Shown here piece after piece: positions 31,793 through 42,633 of a stretch of DNA of 64,000 bases (positions are counted from its first letter, which is position 1; each line of letters starts with the position of its first letter). The stretch spans positions 1,860,001 through 1,924,000 of the forward strand of contig NW_020167520.1 of assembly GCF_001641265.1 (NCBI RefSeq), read 5' to 3'. Below the pieces are notes generated by a model that was not told the origin of the DNA, did not search any database, and saw nothing but the letters and a program-made list of their open reading frames with translations. Position numbers and translations under genes: made by a program. The DNA comes from Pseudogymnoascus destructans (taxonomy: Eukaryota; Ascomycota; Leotiomycetes; Thelebolales; Thelebolaceae).

Positions 31793-32684
31793 TAACTCCT
31801 GAACTAAACTCAGCTAACATCTTATACTAGTACTTCAGTTCCACCATAAAACCCTACGCACATACATGTACCACTAATTCTAGCAGTATACATCTCAGCT
31901 TGCTCTCTAGAAAAATGTATACTTCTCCACCTCAGTACTGCCTTGTACCGTGTTACATCTTCCTTTGAGGTTGTTCCGTATTACTTCACTGCTGAACACT
32001 ACTAAACCCCCTACCACAGAAGTAGAAGGTACTTACTTCCTAGGAACTCAAACAATACTCCGTAGTCTAAACCATCCCCCCCCCCTTATACAGTACAACA
32101 CTAACACCAACATTTCATTTCACACTCCTACTCTCACACTCTTGCTCTTACTCCTACCATTTCCACTTCCACTTCCACTTCCACTATACTCTCTACTCTC
32201 TCCTCTTCCTCTCCCTCGTCTCTCTAAAACTTCTTCCCCTCACTTTCATCTCCACCGACTCCACATCTGCCTCTTCTGTATCTATTAGAGTGGCACATTT
32301 AATACCTCCCCTGCGTTTCGACCAGCCCCACTCCTCATTCCTACTGGAATCGGGAGTCTAAGTAAGACCTACAGTTCACCATTCTTAAACCTAAACCTCA
32401 ACCTTTCCACACCCCACCGAGACTCGAAGAAGCAGGAAAACTGACTTGTGATCTCGTCTCCAGCGCCTTCCTTTACACCTCTTGACACCGGAGTTCAGCA
32501 TCTTGCCAATCCTCGGTGACACAGCTTCGCTGCCTTCAAGTTTGTTATATCCGCCCCCAAACTCGAGTATTGAGAGCCACGACTACCGCGGCCCAATATC
32601 TCACCGACACCGGTTCTCCAGGCCGGAAGTGCTTCAAGACGACTAGAACCACGTCGCCGCTACGCTCAGAACCCTACGCTCATC

Positions 32685-34106
32685 ATGAGTACTGCCATCG
32701 CAATGGCTCCGTCGCCCGCTCCCCATGACCGAAACGCATACGTGGATATTGCGCCGTCAAACTCTTCGCCGCGCCAGACTCGCATCGCGGCACCTAGCGC
32801 ATCGAACCACCATGAGCCGAGATCAGAGAGCACGAGTCCCAGAGGCTCGTCGGGCTCAAAAAGCTCGCCAACGAGGTAAGTCAAAGAAACAGCGGCCACA
32901 ACTGCAGTCTCCCCCGCACAATTTGAGCGTGCTAACATCCCCCCGAGCAGTCTCCGAAATGCCCCTCCCCCAAAGATCATACCCCCAAAGATCATCGTCA
33001 AGAAAGAGCCCGCGTCGCCCGGCCTCCCCACCTCCCGCCACAGGCCGCGCAAGCTCGACCTCTCCAAGAACAACTCCAGCGCCGCAAACTCGAACCAAAA
33101 AGGCACCGCGCCGCTCACATCGCGAGAAACAGGCGGCCTCGCAATCCAAGACGTCGGCCTCGCCTGCCTTTCCCCCGGCTTCGTGACGCATGACCCAACA
33201 ATGCGCGAGCAGCTCCAGCGCAGCATCTCCGTACGCGAACAACAGCGCCACATCATCGAGTCGCGGCTCCAACAAACCGGGCGCCCCGGCGACGCGCCCC
33301 TCGACAGCGCAAAAGAGATGCCCGGCCCCAGCGCCTTTGGGTCTATGAAAACCCCTGGCACATCGCGCCGCAAGGCGCCCCCCGGACTCAGCATCGTGGC
33401 ACCCTCGCACGAGCAGTTCGCCAACGAGCGCGTCATCCAGTCCGCGCCGCTGAACCAGACGTTCACGGGGCGCCATCAACCGCATCCGCTGACGCGACAC
33501 GTCCAGAATCAGCCCTCGAACCTCTCGAATACGTCGCATATCCACCATGTACCCGCTACGCAGACGGCGAACCGCCTCCCTCCCATCTCTGACGTCTTTG
33601 CAGCCGAAAACCTCGGGCAGCACCGCGACGCAGCGAATAACGGACCAAAAACTTCGATATATCCCCCTTCCTCTAACGCCGCGTCCCATCACAACCGCCA
33701 CACCGGCTTCCCCTCCCCCACCCACGCCGCGCAACAACAACCCCCGCATTCCGCGCGCCCGCGCGAGTACCGCTCTGCTGAAGAAGCGCAAGTCGAGCTC
33801 GCGGGGGGAAGGCCGGAGTTGATTCCTAAAATCGTGCATTATGGCGGTCATCAGCCTCCTACGCCGCCGAGTCCGCAGACGGGGAATGCGATGCGCAACG
33901 GTGGGGCGGGACGGAGGCGGGGGAGGGAGGAGTATGAGGAGGGACGGAGTCCGCCGTTGGGGCAGGGACCAGCTGCTGCGAGGAGGACGGCTGCGGGAGT
34001 GAGTGGTGCGTTTGGGGAGGGGAGGGATAGTGAGGAGGCTGTGAGGGCGAAGAAGGAGGAGTTTTTGAGGTTGTGTGATCGGGCTTGGGATTTGTTCCAT
34101 TTGTAG
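32685..34106 (+). CDS. Hypothetical disordered protein (448 residues)
   Basis: Exons are 32685-32875 and 32951-34106 (75-bp intron, GTAAGT...GCAG). It is rich in Ser/Pro/Ala/Arg throughout. Recognisably structured parts are short: IIPPKIIVKKEPASPG, then FVTHDPTMREQLQRSISVREQQRHIIESRLQ (helical), then KAPPGLSIVAPSHEQFANERVIQSAPL. It ends with a helix KKEEFLRLCDRAWDLFHL. These blocks look conserved rather than random, suggesting short binding motifs in a regulatory protein, but I do not recognise a family. A long CT-rich leader precedes it. Confidence 0.75.
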
Positions 34107-36028
34107 GATCTTTGTTTGAGGAGATGGAGAGGGGTATGACGTACACGACGGGCTTGATGAGGCCGATTCACGAACTGGGATTTGGGATACTACTACTAGT
34201 ACTACTACTACTTGTTGCTGGTGGGATGGGGGGATGGGGGGGTTATAATTTTGTTTCACACCGGACAGGACCGGGTCGGGCTCCCTGGATTGAAATGATT
34301 CGGATACCACATTTTGCTTTTCTACATTCTCCGCTACACCTATTTTTCGTGCTGTTTTTTGTTGTTGCTGGTTGTCTGCTGTTTCTCTTCTTAATTCTTT
34401 CTTCTTTCTTCCTTCTTCAGCCCTACCGCATGAGCGAGAGCGGGTGCGCGTGAGCGGGAGAGGGGGCGATGCGAAGGGTGTGTATGCTATATTACTAGGG
34501 ACCCTTGTTTTTTTTAATATCCACGCTACGGCTGTAAAAGTGAGGTGTTTAACGGTTGGGGGAGGGAGTTTTATTTGGCTGGCTTGCTTTGGTGGTTGGG
34601 CGGGCGGTGGGGCGACGTCGCTGCTGGCGGGGACGGGGTTAAGGGGTGGAAGTTTTGGGCGGGATGGGGTTTGGGGGATATGAGAATTTAAGTGTTTTGA
34701 AGTTATATCTAGGTGTTGCATTGTGTGTTGTGAATGGTGATATGTTTTCTCCCCTGCCCCATAGTTGGGGGGGGGGGCTACCATATGGTGTCTTAAAAGC
34801 CCATGTACGCACGCCTCTTGACTCCCAATATGAGAATGATATCTCCTACCCTAACACGAGTAGCGGATCTAGGTACGCAGCCTACGGTTCTCACATCCTA
34901 CCATTCTCTCGCGCATTCACAAGGTCATCACTCATCACAATCAACACCTCCAAAGTAGTCAAAAGTCTTCCAAATCCATGTATTCACTGGACTTCTTCAT
35001 TCCTTCTCTATCTATCCCCCCTCCCCTCCCCAACTATCCAACTCCCCCCTTCAAACCCCCAACCCGTCGACTGAGCAGCACGCAGAGTGTAGAGACTCCA
35101 CGAGCAATTAAGGCTATAAAAAAAAAAGAAGCCGCCAGACCGATCGGGTTCCCCTGTTCCTCCCTCATCCATCCGTCTTATTTTCCTTTCCTCCCTCATC
35201 CATCCGTCTTATTTTCCTTTCCTCCCTCATCCATCCGTCTTATTTTCCTTTCCTCTCCTCCCATCATCCACCCGTAACATTAAAGAAGAAAAACAGAAAA
35301 CAGGGCACAGGTGTCATGACGTCGTTGATGCAATTCGGAACGCTCAGCCGGCCGACCAAAAAAGAGTAAAAAAAATAACAAAAAGCAGACCCAGCAAAAC
35401 CCATACAAAACCAAAGGTGGCTAATTCATTCCGCCACCCACACGTATATGATGCTGTTGCTCTCTAAAAAATCACGCGCGTGCGCTGCCTCTGCCGCCGT
35501 CGTTTGTCTCTTTCGCTAACGCCTGGAAAACTCCTTTTGGATAAAAACAATGAACGCCGGTGCATGATGGGGTGATGGTATGCATCGCCAACTCCCTCCC
35601 AAAGATAATAAAAAGAAAAGTGTGGAACTCGGGCAGCGTTAAATGAAGAAAAACGGCCCGTCCGTCCCCGCCTGCTTGCGATTGGTATCGTGCGGTGTGT
35701 GTTAAGAATGGCTCTCTATAATAATAGAACAGATGTAGAAAAAAAAAGTTCGAAAGTCTATTTGCACGTGTGGCGATTTGAGGATGCTCATTGAAGCGCT
35801 GCAATCCATTTCGTCCTCGTTGCGTGGTCGTGCGTATCTTTTCTGCAGGGAAAAAAAAGGTTCGCGCAGGGTTGCGGAGCTCATGCGTTCGGTGGAGAGC
35901 GGGAGATGGGGATTGGGATCGTCGTGGTGGTCATGCGCCGACCGCTCCACGAACGAGGAGTTTATAAAAAGAAACCCCCATCCTCATCTCGCGCGCGCGA
36001 GCAAGTCTTTTTCAAGAGGAAAGAAGTC
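34107..36028. other. Intergenic, about 1.9 kb
   Basis: 3' flanks of the disordered protein and of the HAL4-type kinase, which converge here. Includes the 31-bp triplicate repeat. No gene is supported. Confidence 0.5.
35161..35255 (+). repeat. 31-bp tandem repeat, three copies
   Basis: TCCCTCATCCATCCGTCTTA...TTTCC starts at 35161, 35192 and 35223 with essentially perfect copies. A fourth degenerate start follows. Non-coding. Confidence 0.9.
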
Positions 36029-37669
36029 TTAAATCCCCTCCTCGCCCGCCTTACACAGCTTCACCTCGCGACCCCACTCCGACTTCAACACCTGGCTCGC
36101 CGTGATGCGCCGGCTCGGATTCGGGTCAAGGATGGAGTAAATGACATTTCGGCAGCGGGCCTGTCGATCAGTTAGTCTCTTGCTGCGCGACACGACAGAA
36201 GTAGCAGAAGTGCTGGGTGATGGGCGAGGGCTACTCACGCGAGCCAGACTCTCAATAGGACCATAGCCCTCCTCGTCGCGACGCCCCTCGAGGTAGCGCT
36301 CGTAGAACTCGTCCTCGTCCTTGCGAGCGACGCGCCACAGGTGCCGGCCCGTGCGCATGGCCATGTATATGACGCCCGTGGCCCAGACGTCGACGGCGCG
36401 GGCGTCGAATTCCTTGTCGACGTACTCCTCGGGCGCGATGTATGGGGCGCTGCCGCAGAGGCCGGAGACCATGTGCGCGTCCGTCTCCCAGGCCATGCGG
36501 AAGCACTCGCCGTTGCCGAAGTCGGTGATTTTGAGCGCGCCGTGGGTGGTGAGGAGGAGGTTCTCGGGCTTGAGGTCCCGGTGGGCGACGCCCATCTCGT
36601 GCATGTACTCGACGCCGCGCATGAGCTGCTTGAAGTAGCAGTCTGCCTCGGCGACTTCGAGCTTGCCCGCTGCGAGGACGAGGGTATACAGGTCGCCGCC
36701 AGCGCAGAACTCCATCACTTCGCAGTAGTCGCCCTTGGAATCCTGGAGCAGGTCGAGGGTGTGGATGACGTTGGGGTGGCGGAGGGAGGAGGAGATGCAG
36801 AACTCGGAGGTGAGGCGCTTGCTATACCGCTTCTCGCTCTCGTCGGGGCGGCGGCGGAACTCTTTGACGGCAAAGAGCTGCTCGTTGTCGCCCTCCTTGC
36901 GCTTGTGCGAGATGCGCACGATACCGAAGGCGCCGCGGCCTACGATCTCTTGGCACTTGCCATACTTCTCCACCAGCGTCGCTGTTGTGTTCGGGCCGCC
37001 CTTCTTGTCGGTCGAGGCCAGGGCCTCGCGCTCGCGCTTCAGCTGGTCCACCCAGCTCGACATGAGCGATAATTGCTGCTCGCCCTCGTGTGCCTCCATC
37101 GGCTTCTTCTTGCCGATCAGCATGTCGCGCAGCATGTCGGACAGCTTCTCTTGGCGCTTGGCGCTCTTCAGGTGATGTTCATGGCCACCGGGTACATCAG
37201 GGACGAGGATGTATCGCTGAGCCGGCCACTGTGGCTCTTTGGGTTTCTCTTTAGGTTTCGGCATTATTGGGATCTTTTCCAACGAAGATTGTTGATGTGA
37301 AGGCGGGGCGTGTCGAGAGGTAGGCGCCGTTGATGGCTCTCCAGGCACGGGCGTTGTGGCGTGGGGGGGTGATTTTGTACCGCCACTTTCGGAGCCGGAG
37401 CCGGTTTTGTTGGTGTCACGCGCGGAGAACATGCGAGTGAGCCGCTTGGTCATGGATTGCTTCTCGTTCGCCGGCCTGTGACTGGTGTGGTCGGAGTGTG
37501 GCGCAGCCCCATTGGCTGTATCGTGCGTACCTTGTCCACTGGTTGGTGGCGACCCTGACGATGCTGCGCCTGCAGCGCCATCACCGCCATCAAAGGAGGG
37601 TTTCCTTGGGACTGTGAGGAGTGATGAGGTCGCTTTGTCAGCATCGCGATGCGGGAGGATAGCGGTCAT
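36029..37669 (-). CDS. HAL4/SAT4-type serine/threonine kinase
   Basis: Exons are 37669-36239 and 36160-36029, giving 520 residues. The 78-bp intron is divisible by three and stop-free. The first 230 residues are Ser/Pro/Thr-rich and disordered. The kinase domain has GRGAFGIVRI, AVKEF (ATP Lys), HRDLKPENLLL (catalytic loop), DFGNGECFRM, CGSAPYIAPEE and DVWATGVIYMAM. The C-terminus is CRNVIYSILDPNPSRRITASQVLKSEWG. DFGNGECFR and the long N-terminus fit the yeast Hal4/Hal5 group, which stabilises nutrient and potassium transporters at the plasma membrane. That function is inferred from the family. Confidence 0.88.
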   Translation of the reverse strand: MTAILPHRDADKATSSLLTVPRKPSFDGGDGAAGAASSGSPPTSGQGTHDTANGAAPHSDHTSHRPANEKQSMTKRLTRMFSARDTNKTGSGSESGGTKSPPHATTPVPGEPSTAPTSRHAPPSHQQSSLEKIPIMPKPKEKPKEPQWPAQRYILVPDVPGGHEHHLKSAKRQEKLSDMLRDMLIGKKKPMEAHEGEQQLSLMSSWVDQLKREREALASTDKKGGPNTTATLVEKYGKCQEIVGRGAFGIVRISHKRKEGDNEQLFAVKEFRRRPDESEKRYSKRLTSEFCISSSLRHPNVIHTLDLLQDSKGDYCEVMEFCAGGDLYTLVLAAGKLEVAEADCYFKQLMRGVEYMHEMGVAHRDLKPENLLLTTHGALKITDFGNGECFRMAWETDAHMVSGLCGSAPYIAPEEYVDKEFDARAVDVWATGVIYMAMRTGRHLWRVARKDEDEFYERYLEGRRDEEGYGPIESLARVSSPRPSPSTSATSVVSRSKRLTDRQARCRNVIYSILDPNPSRRITASQVLKSEWGREVKLCKAGEEGI

Positions 37670-38534
37670 GGTGGCTGGTGCGTGGGGGTTTTTGGGCCTT
37701 TGGTGGTAAGATTTGTGAGGCGTCGGCTATACCGCGCTGTACCGGTAGGCTCTTTAGGCGGTTTTCTTGTGGAACGATAATTAATATGTGTCGCAGTAAA
37801 CCGTCAGAATGTCGATGGATTGCATGTGCTACCTGATCGTGCGAATAAGAGAGCAAAGGTTCGTCCAAGGTAGCACGTCCAAGGTAGCAGCTGTGTAAGC
37901 AACTGAGAAAATATAAAATATAAGATAAAAGATAAAAAAAAAAAAGGATTATTAAGAGGGCCGCCTCCGCGGTCGCGGGGCCTTCACGGCCCTGGTAGGA
38001 GAAAGCTTTCAGCAAATAAAGCTGTAATTTCTATTTTGTTTTTGAGATGGAATGACGACAATGATGATGATGATGATGCGCGCGCGCGGAGGTTTTGCTG
38101 TAGTGAAGTTGGGAGGGGGGTCGCAGGCGATTAGAATGGTGTCTTGGAGTGACGATATGACAATGTCGTAGGGGTCTGAAGGGTCGTCGATGGTGGAACA
38201 CTGAGCACTCTGGAGCGGCAATTCCTCAGTGGCGAGGCGATTGAGTTCGAGAAAACCAGTTGTGGAAGGTATGGAAGAGCAGGAGAGAGGTGTTTGGTAT
38301 AATATACGGAGTTGAAGAAGGGAAATTGAGCAGATGGTGGCGATGTGGACTGGGTGTGTATGAATCGCTCAGAATTGCTCGGAATTTGGTGGTTTGTTTT
38401 GTAATTTCTGGTTGGGGGTGGTGGTTGGTGGTAATTGGGTGGTGGTGGTGGTGGTGGTGGATGGTAGGGGATGGGTAGGTAATAGACACCAAAGGCCGCC
38501 GCCAGGAGATTTGAGATTTGAAGATACGTAGAAT

Positions 38535-38590
38535 CGAGGTAGAGCGAGGTAGAGAGAGGTAGAGCGAGGTAGAGAGAGGTAGAGCGAGAC
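38535..38590 (+). repeat. 10-bp minisatellite (AGAGCGAGGT/AGAGAGAGGT)n
   Basis: About five to six units alternating AGAGCGAGGT and AGAGAGAGGT, giving a 20-bp higher-order period. Confidence 0.8.
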
Positions 38591-38659
38591 AGAGAGTGGT
38601 GATCCGTAGGCGGTAATATGACTGATATATTATAAAAAGGGCGAGTTGAGATTCGAGTA

Positions 38660-38715
38660 GGGCGAGTTAAGGGCGAGTTAAGGGCGAGTTAAGGCGAGTT
38701 AAGGGCGAGTTAAGG
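38660..38715 (+). repeat. 11-bp minisatellite (GGGCGAGTTAA)n
   Basis: Five tandem copies, one lacking a G. Confidence 0.85.
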
Positions 38716-38749
38716 GCCAGGGCAAGATAAAGACCAGAGGCCAGAGACC

Positions 38750-38857
<108 letters not shown>

Positions 38858-39191
38858 ACCAGAGACCAGAGATCAGAGATCAGAGACCCGTTGTTGAAGA
38901 GATACACTACAAGAGAGTTGCGTGTACTCAAGCATGAGGTAGTCCAAGGGGGTTCAGTTCAGTCGATTTGTACGAACCAGGGGAAAGGCAAATGGTACTT
39001 TTGTCCGATATGAGGGATTTAATTTTTCTGACAGTCGGTTGGTGGTGGGCCGGATGTAAATGGAATTCGGAGTAGCAGAGACCGCCGAGCTATAATGAGA
39101 GAGCCGGATCGGGGAACGAGAGGAGAGGGACGTATCGATGTCCCGTCATTTCGGGGGGGGAAAGAGATGGTTGGAAATAGAAGCAGAAGTA

Positions 39192-39255
39192 GGGAGTGGG
39201 AAAAGATAGATAGATAGCAAGGTGGGAGTGGGAAAAGATAGATAGATAGCAAGGT
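39192..39255 (+). repeat. 32-bp tandem duplication containing GATA repeats
   Basis: GGGAGTGGGAAAAGATAGAT...AGCAAGGT occurs twice, at 39192 and 39224, identical by eye. Non-coding. Confidence 0.85.
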
Positions 39256-39744
39256 TACTTTTGGGCTTCCTTTTTTTCTTTTCTCACTTTTGTGTCGGCT
39301 GGTCTCACCATGTACAGCAGCAGCAGTAGTTAGTCAGAGTCGCAGTGTTTTAGTTTATGCAACAGAATCACCACAAGTCAAAAAAATGGGTGTACCTTTT
39401 AATACCGCAGCATGCAAGGCCAGGTGCAGATGCCGATGTTAACGGTCTTTGAATCATCGCCGCCAACACTCAGGATCCTCGTAACCCTAACCGTACACTC
39501 TACTCTATATGACGAATCACTCGCCGATGACGAATCACTCGCCGACGACTCGCCGACGAGTGATTCGTTAGAATGTGGGCCACCAGGGCCAACCTCGCCC
39601 AGCCCAGCCCACAAAAATAGGGCAAAGAAATAAATCCCAGTGGTGGCCAAACCCCATCTATTACCGCCTGGAGGCGGTTGGCGAGTGTGCCACAAAAGCA
39701 AAGTGTGCCATCTTAGATAGGTAAATAATAAATTAAAACTATTT

Positions 39745-40985
39745 AAAACAAATTAGGATCTATGTTGTTGTCGGGCAGTGATTCATCTTCACTCGCGCTT
39801 GCAATCAAGTCGTAGTTAAGGCTTGAAAAATCGACAAAACCGCCTTCTTTAGCCGCTAGTTGTCGCTACAACTCCATCTCCTCTTCCGCTTCTTCTATAA
39901 CGTGCTCCTTTACTATCTTCTCATGAATCTTCTTTCGTGCTTGTTCAACTGTAACAGCTCCGCCCTTTTGAATAGACTTTCTACTTCTGATTTTCCGCCG
40001 TCTTTGCTCCGTCATTATAGCAGTGATCTACGTTTAAGCTCTAAGTGAACCAATGTACTTTCTGTTAACTGTATTTGAATCTCCAAGAGGATGTCCATCT
40101 ATGACGAGACGGTGAGCTAAGGATCTCTTCAAATCTCTAACTCCAATTTGAAAGATCTTGACTTGCTTGTGTTCGGATTGTTAAAATAACATTATAGTTA
40201 GTGTCGAAATTTCAAATTGCTTGCTGAATTGCACGACGGTGCCAATGCTTATACTGCGCGAACACAGTAACATCAAGAGGCTGTAATATATGCGTAAGGT
40301 GAGAAGGTATGTTGTTTTGATTTGCGAGTATTATGAATTCCGGAACTTCATGAGAAATATGAGAGTCCATTATAAGTAACTTTGCCTTTATAGATGGTGT
40401 AGAGTGTTGAATAAAATGCTGTAGATATTCCATTATAAGCTTAAGAGTTTGTATATCCTGAATCCGATACTGCGACTCTCTCACTACCGTGTAGATTATT
40501 GTGGTAAAATTGTCTCGATTACTGTAAGACTTTGACGATTCTCTAGAGCTTGTAGTAAAGCTATATAAATTAGAATAATATAATGTAAGATAAGTACATA
40601 AGTTATGACTTTACCTCCTTTACTGCTGTAGGCACTAACACATGTAACATCTAATTGATTACACACATCTTTTGAATTCACGAAACCATTCTTTAATAGC
40701 TGATACATCATGAGAAGCAACACGTGCTGCTTCAATTGGCTGGGGTTTAATAGTGTGGAAAGTCTCATGTTAGGACTTGATCTACGTCGTTGTGACGGTG
40801 GATTACGCGAAGGGTTGTTAGCTGCGAGTAGTTGGCAGACAGCATTAAAAACTATTGGCTTTGTTGCACCGTATCCATTTTCACCACGAATCTTTGGTGG
40901 CTGAGTCTGACGCGTACGGCGCATCCGGAGTGTGGTTTGGTCAACATGGAAAATCCGAGCCGCTGTAGCATTGTTCTCCTAACTA
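39745..40985 (-). mobile_element. Decayed pogo/Fot-type transposon
   Basis: Minus-strand transposase pieces are readable in order. An N-terminal DNA-binding part (40924 leftward: KIRGENGYGATKPIVFNAVCQLL) resembles the corresponding region of the intact element at 9.9 kb. The DDE part (40484-40212) contains LLIMDSHISHEVPEFI and PSHLTHILQPLDV, with two catalytic Asp. A Lys/Glu-rich C-terminus lies near 40,000-39,770. Several stops and frame breaks and AT-rich drift show it is dead. Terminal repeats could not be fixed. Confidence 0.75.
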
Positions 40986-42633
40986 AGCCCCCCAACCCTC
41001 CCATTCATGTCATCATCCCGCCTTAGCTTCGCCGACGCCTTCCCAAATCAGCCACAGCGAAAGATGCATGAGCTTTAGTCAGTCCAAAGTCACGGTTCTC
41101 ACACCCGGCTATCCCACCGCAGGACCGCGCTCTACAGTAAGTTACTCCGTACAAGCGGCGCATTTCTGAGTGTTCTCCAGTATTTGATAAATAGAACACG
41201 CCGCGTCGCAACGTGCTTTTTTTTTTTTTTTTGTTTACTCACGAGATACCCGTACAGCGGTCAAGACTCATTCTCGGTCTTGGCTGGTGGCTGGCAACAC
41301 ATGCTGCTTCCCCGCGCGCAGCTCGAACAACGATACTACATCCGTTGCGTTTGTAAGCAGGACGACGAAAAACACCCGCACGGTGATGATGCTCACATCA
41401 TCACCGTGCGGGTGTTTTTTGTGCACAGCGAAGACGAAATAATTCGGACCTGCCCGATGGATGTATGCACTTACGTCATGTTAGCGATATCAAAATTCCC
41501 ATATCAGTGCTGTCTGGCTGGCTGGTTGGGCGTCTGTATCACAGTATCACAAAAAACTCCGCTCATTCATAGCGGTATTGCATTTTCTAGGGGTGGTGAT
41601 ATCAAACAACTCAAACCAAACACCCACACCATCCCATCCCATCCTTCTTCCCACTCCAACGCCCGAATACCGTAGAAGCACCAACATCCATCTGCAACGA
41701 TCTCCAACAGGCACTAAAGCATGCATACCCCCCTCCATCGAAGCTTACGGTATGCGATGAGCTTCCCCGTCCCCATCAAGCCAGCCCCCTTATTCCAATT
41801 CCAGACATCCCCCTACAGCCCTGTAGCTTCCACCGCTGCACATGGCTCGGTCGCGCATACACACCCCTCCGCCACGGGTGCTGTGCCACGTTATACAGAC
41901 AAAATAGGTAGAGAGGAGTGCAGCGTAGATAGAGTAGTACACATCACAACCACCGCACGGTTCGCCATGCCACGACAAAAGACATAGCATGACCAACGCT
42001 GCCTGCACAGACACATGCAAGACCGCACGCACAGCGCCTTACACCGCCTTATCAAAAACGCAGCAGATAGCAAGTGAGGTATGAGGTGTGAGGTGCTGGA
42101 AAATCCCTCATAGCGTCTTCATACGGGTGCAGGAGGGCAGATAGTAGAGTATAGCACTGCACCGGCACTATACCGCCTAGCATGCAGACCTGCAGAGAAG
42201 CAAGCCAAACCAGGTATCCCCCATCCCCCATCCCCCCTCCCCCCTCCCCCCGTCCCCCGCGCCCCGCACACCCCGCCAGCGCGCAGGCGGCCGACCCTTC
42301 CTCCCTCACGGCACCACACCGCCGGGGCCAACAACAAGGAGACAACCCTCCCCGATACCGCTCCGGTATCAACCGACCCGCAGCACACCGGCATCAGTCC
42401 CAAACGTCCCAAACCGCCGGCATGAAAGCAAGCTCCAAGCTGCGCTGATCCCCGCCTTCCACGCTACTGGAGCTATGACAATGCTGCAGAAGAGCTCCAA
42501 CGGCAGCAGGAGTAGATGTGGGAAGGAAGCTCCCCTGTCTGCCCGTTCCTAGCTCAAGCGCCGATCACACATGTCCAACGTCCAACACAGCTCGAGCTCG
42601 TGCCACATTACCCGCGCGCTCAGGGACCGCTCG
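40986..42633. other. Gene-poor stretch between pogo relic and CaMKK-type kinase
   Basis: Contains a T-run (41218-41231) and the perfect hairpin at 41368-41419. No coding region with recognisable content was found on either strand. Confidence 0.5.
41368..41419. repeat. Perfect inverted repeat: 24-bp arms, 4-nt loop
   Basis: The left arm 41368-41391 (AAAAACACCCGCACGGTGAT...) and right arm 41396-41419 are exact reverse complements around the loop CTCA. Such a long perfect stem with a tiny loop is rare by chance. It could extrude as a cruciform or form a stable RNA hairpin. The right end finishes in a T-run. Confidence 0.9.

Larger units (their letters stand above)
30300..32684. other. Gene-poor region of simple repeats
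   Basis: Contains three GT/GC-rich minisatellites (30641-31220, listed separately), a long homopyrimidine tract (31585-31790), and a CT-rich leader (about 32,100-32,684) before the next gene. Long open frames here arise from the repeats and are not genes. Confidence 0.6.

Noticed and set aside
32666..34784. Long minus-strand frames opposite the disordered protein gene
   Set aside because: They are shadows of the GC-rich plus-strand gene at 32685-34106, which has a proper intron and leader.
36341..37300. Plus-strand frames opposite the HAL4-type kinase
   Set aside because: The minus-strand kinase carries all catalytic motifs, so these frames are antisense shadows.
39480..39500. Telomere-like CCCTAACC motif
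   Set aside because: A single partial copy, with no tandem array.
40000..42600. Possible secondary-metabolite or other gene cluster
   Set aside because: Only a decayed transposon and non-coding repeats are present. No biosynthetic, transporter or regulator genes are found here.
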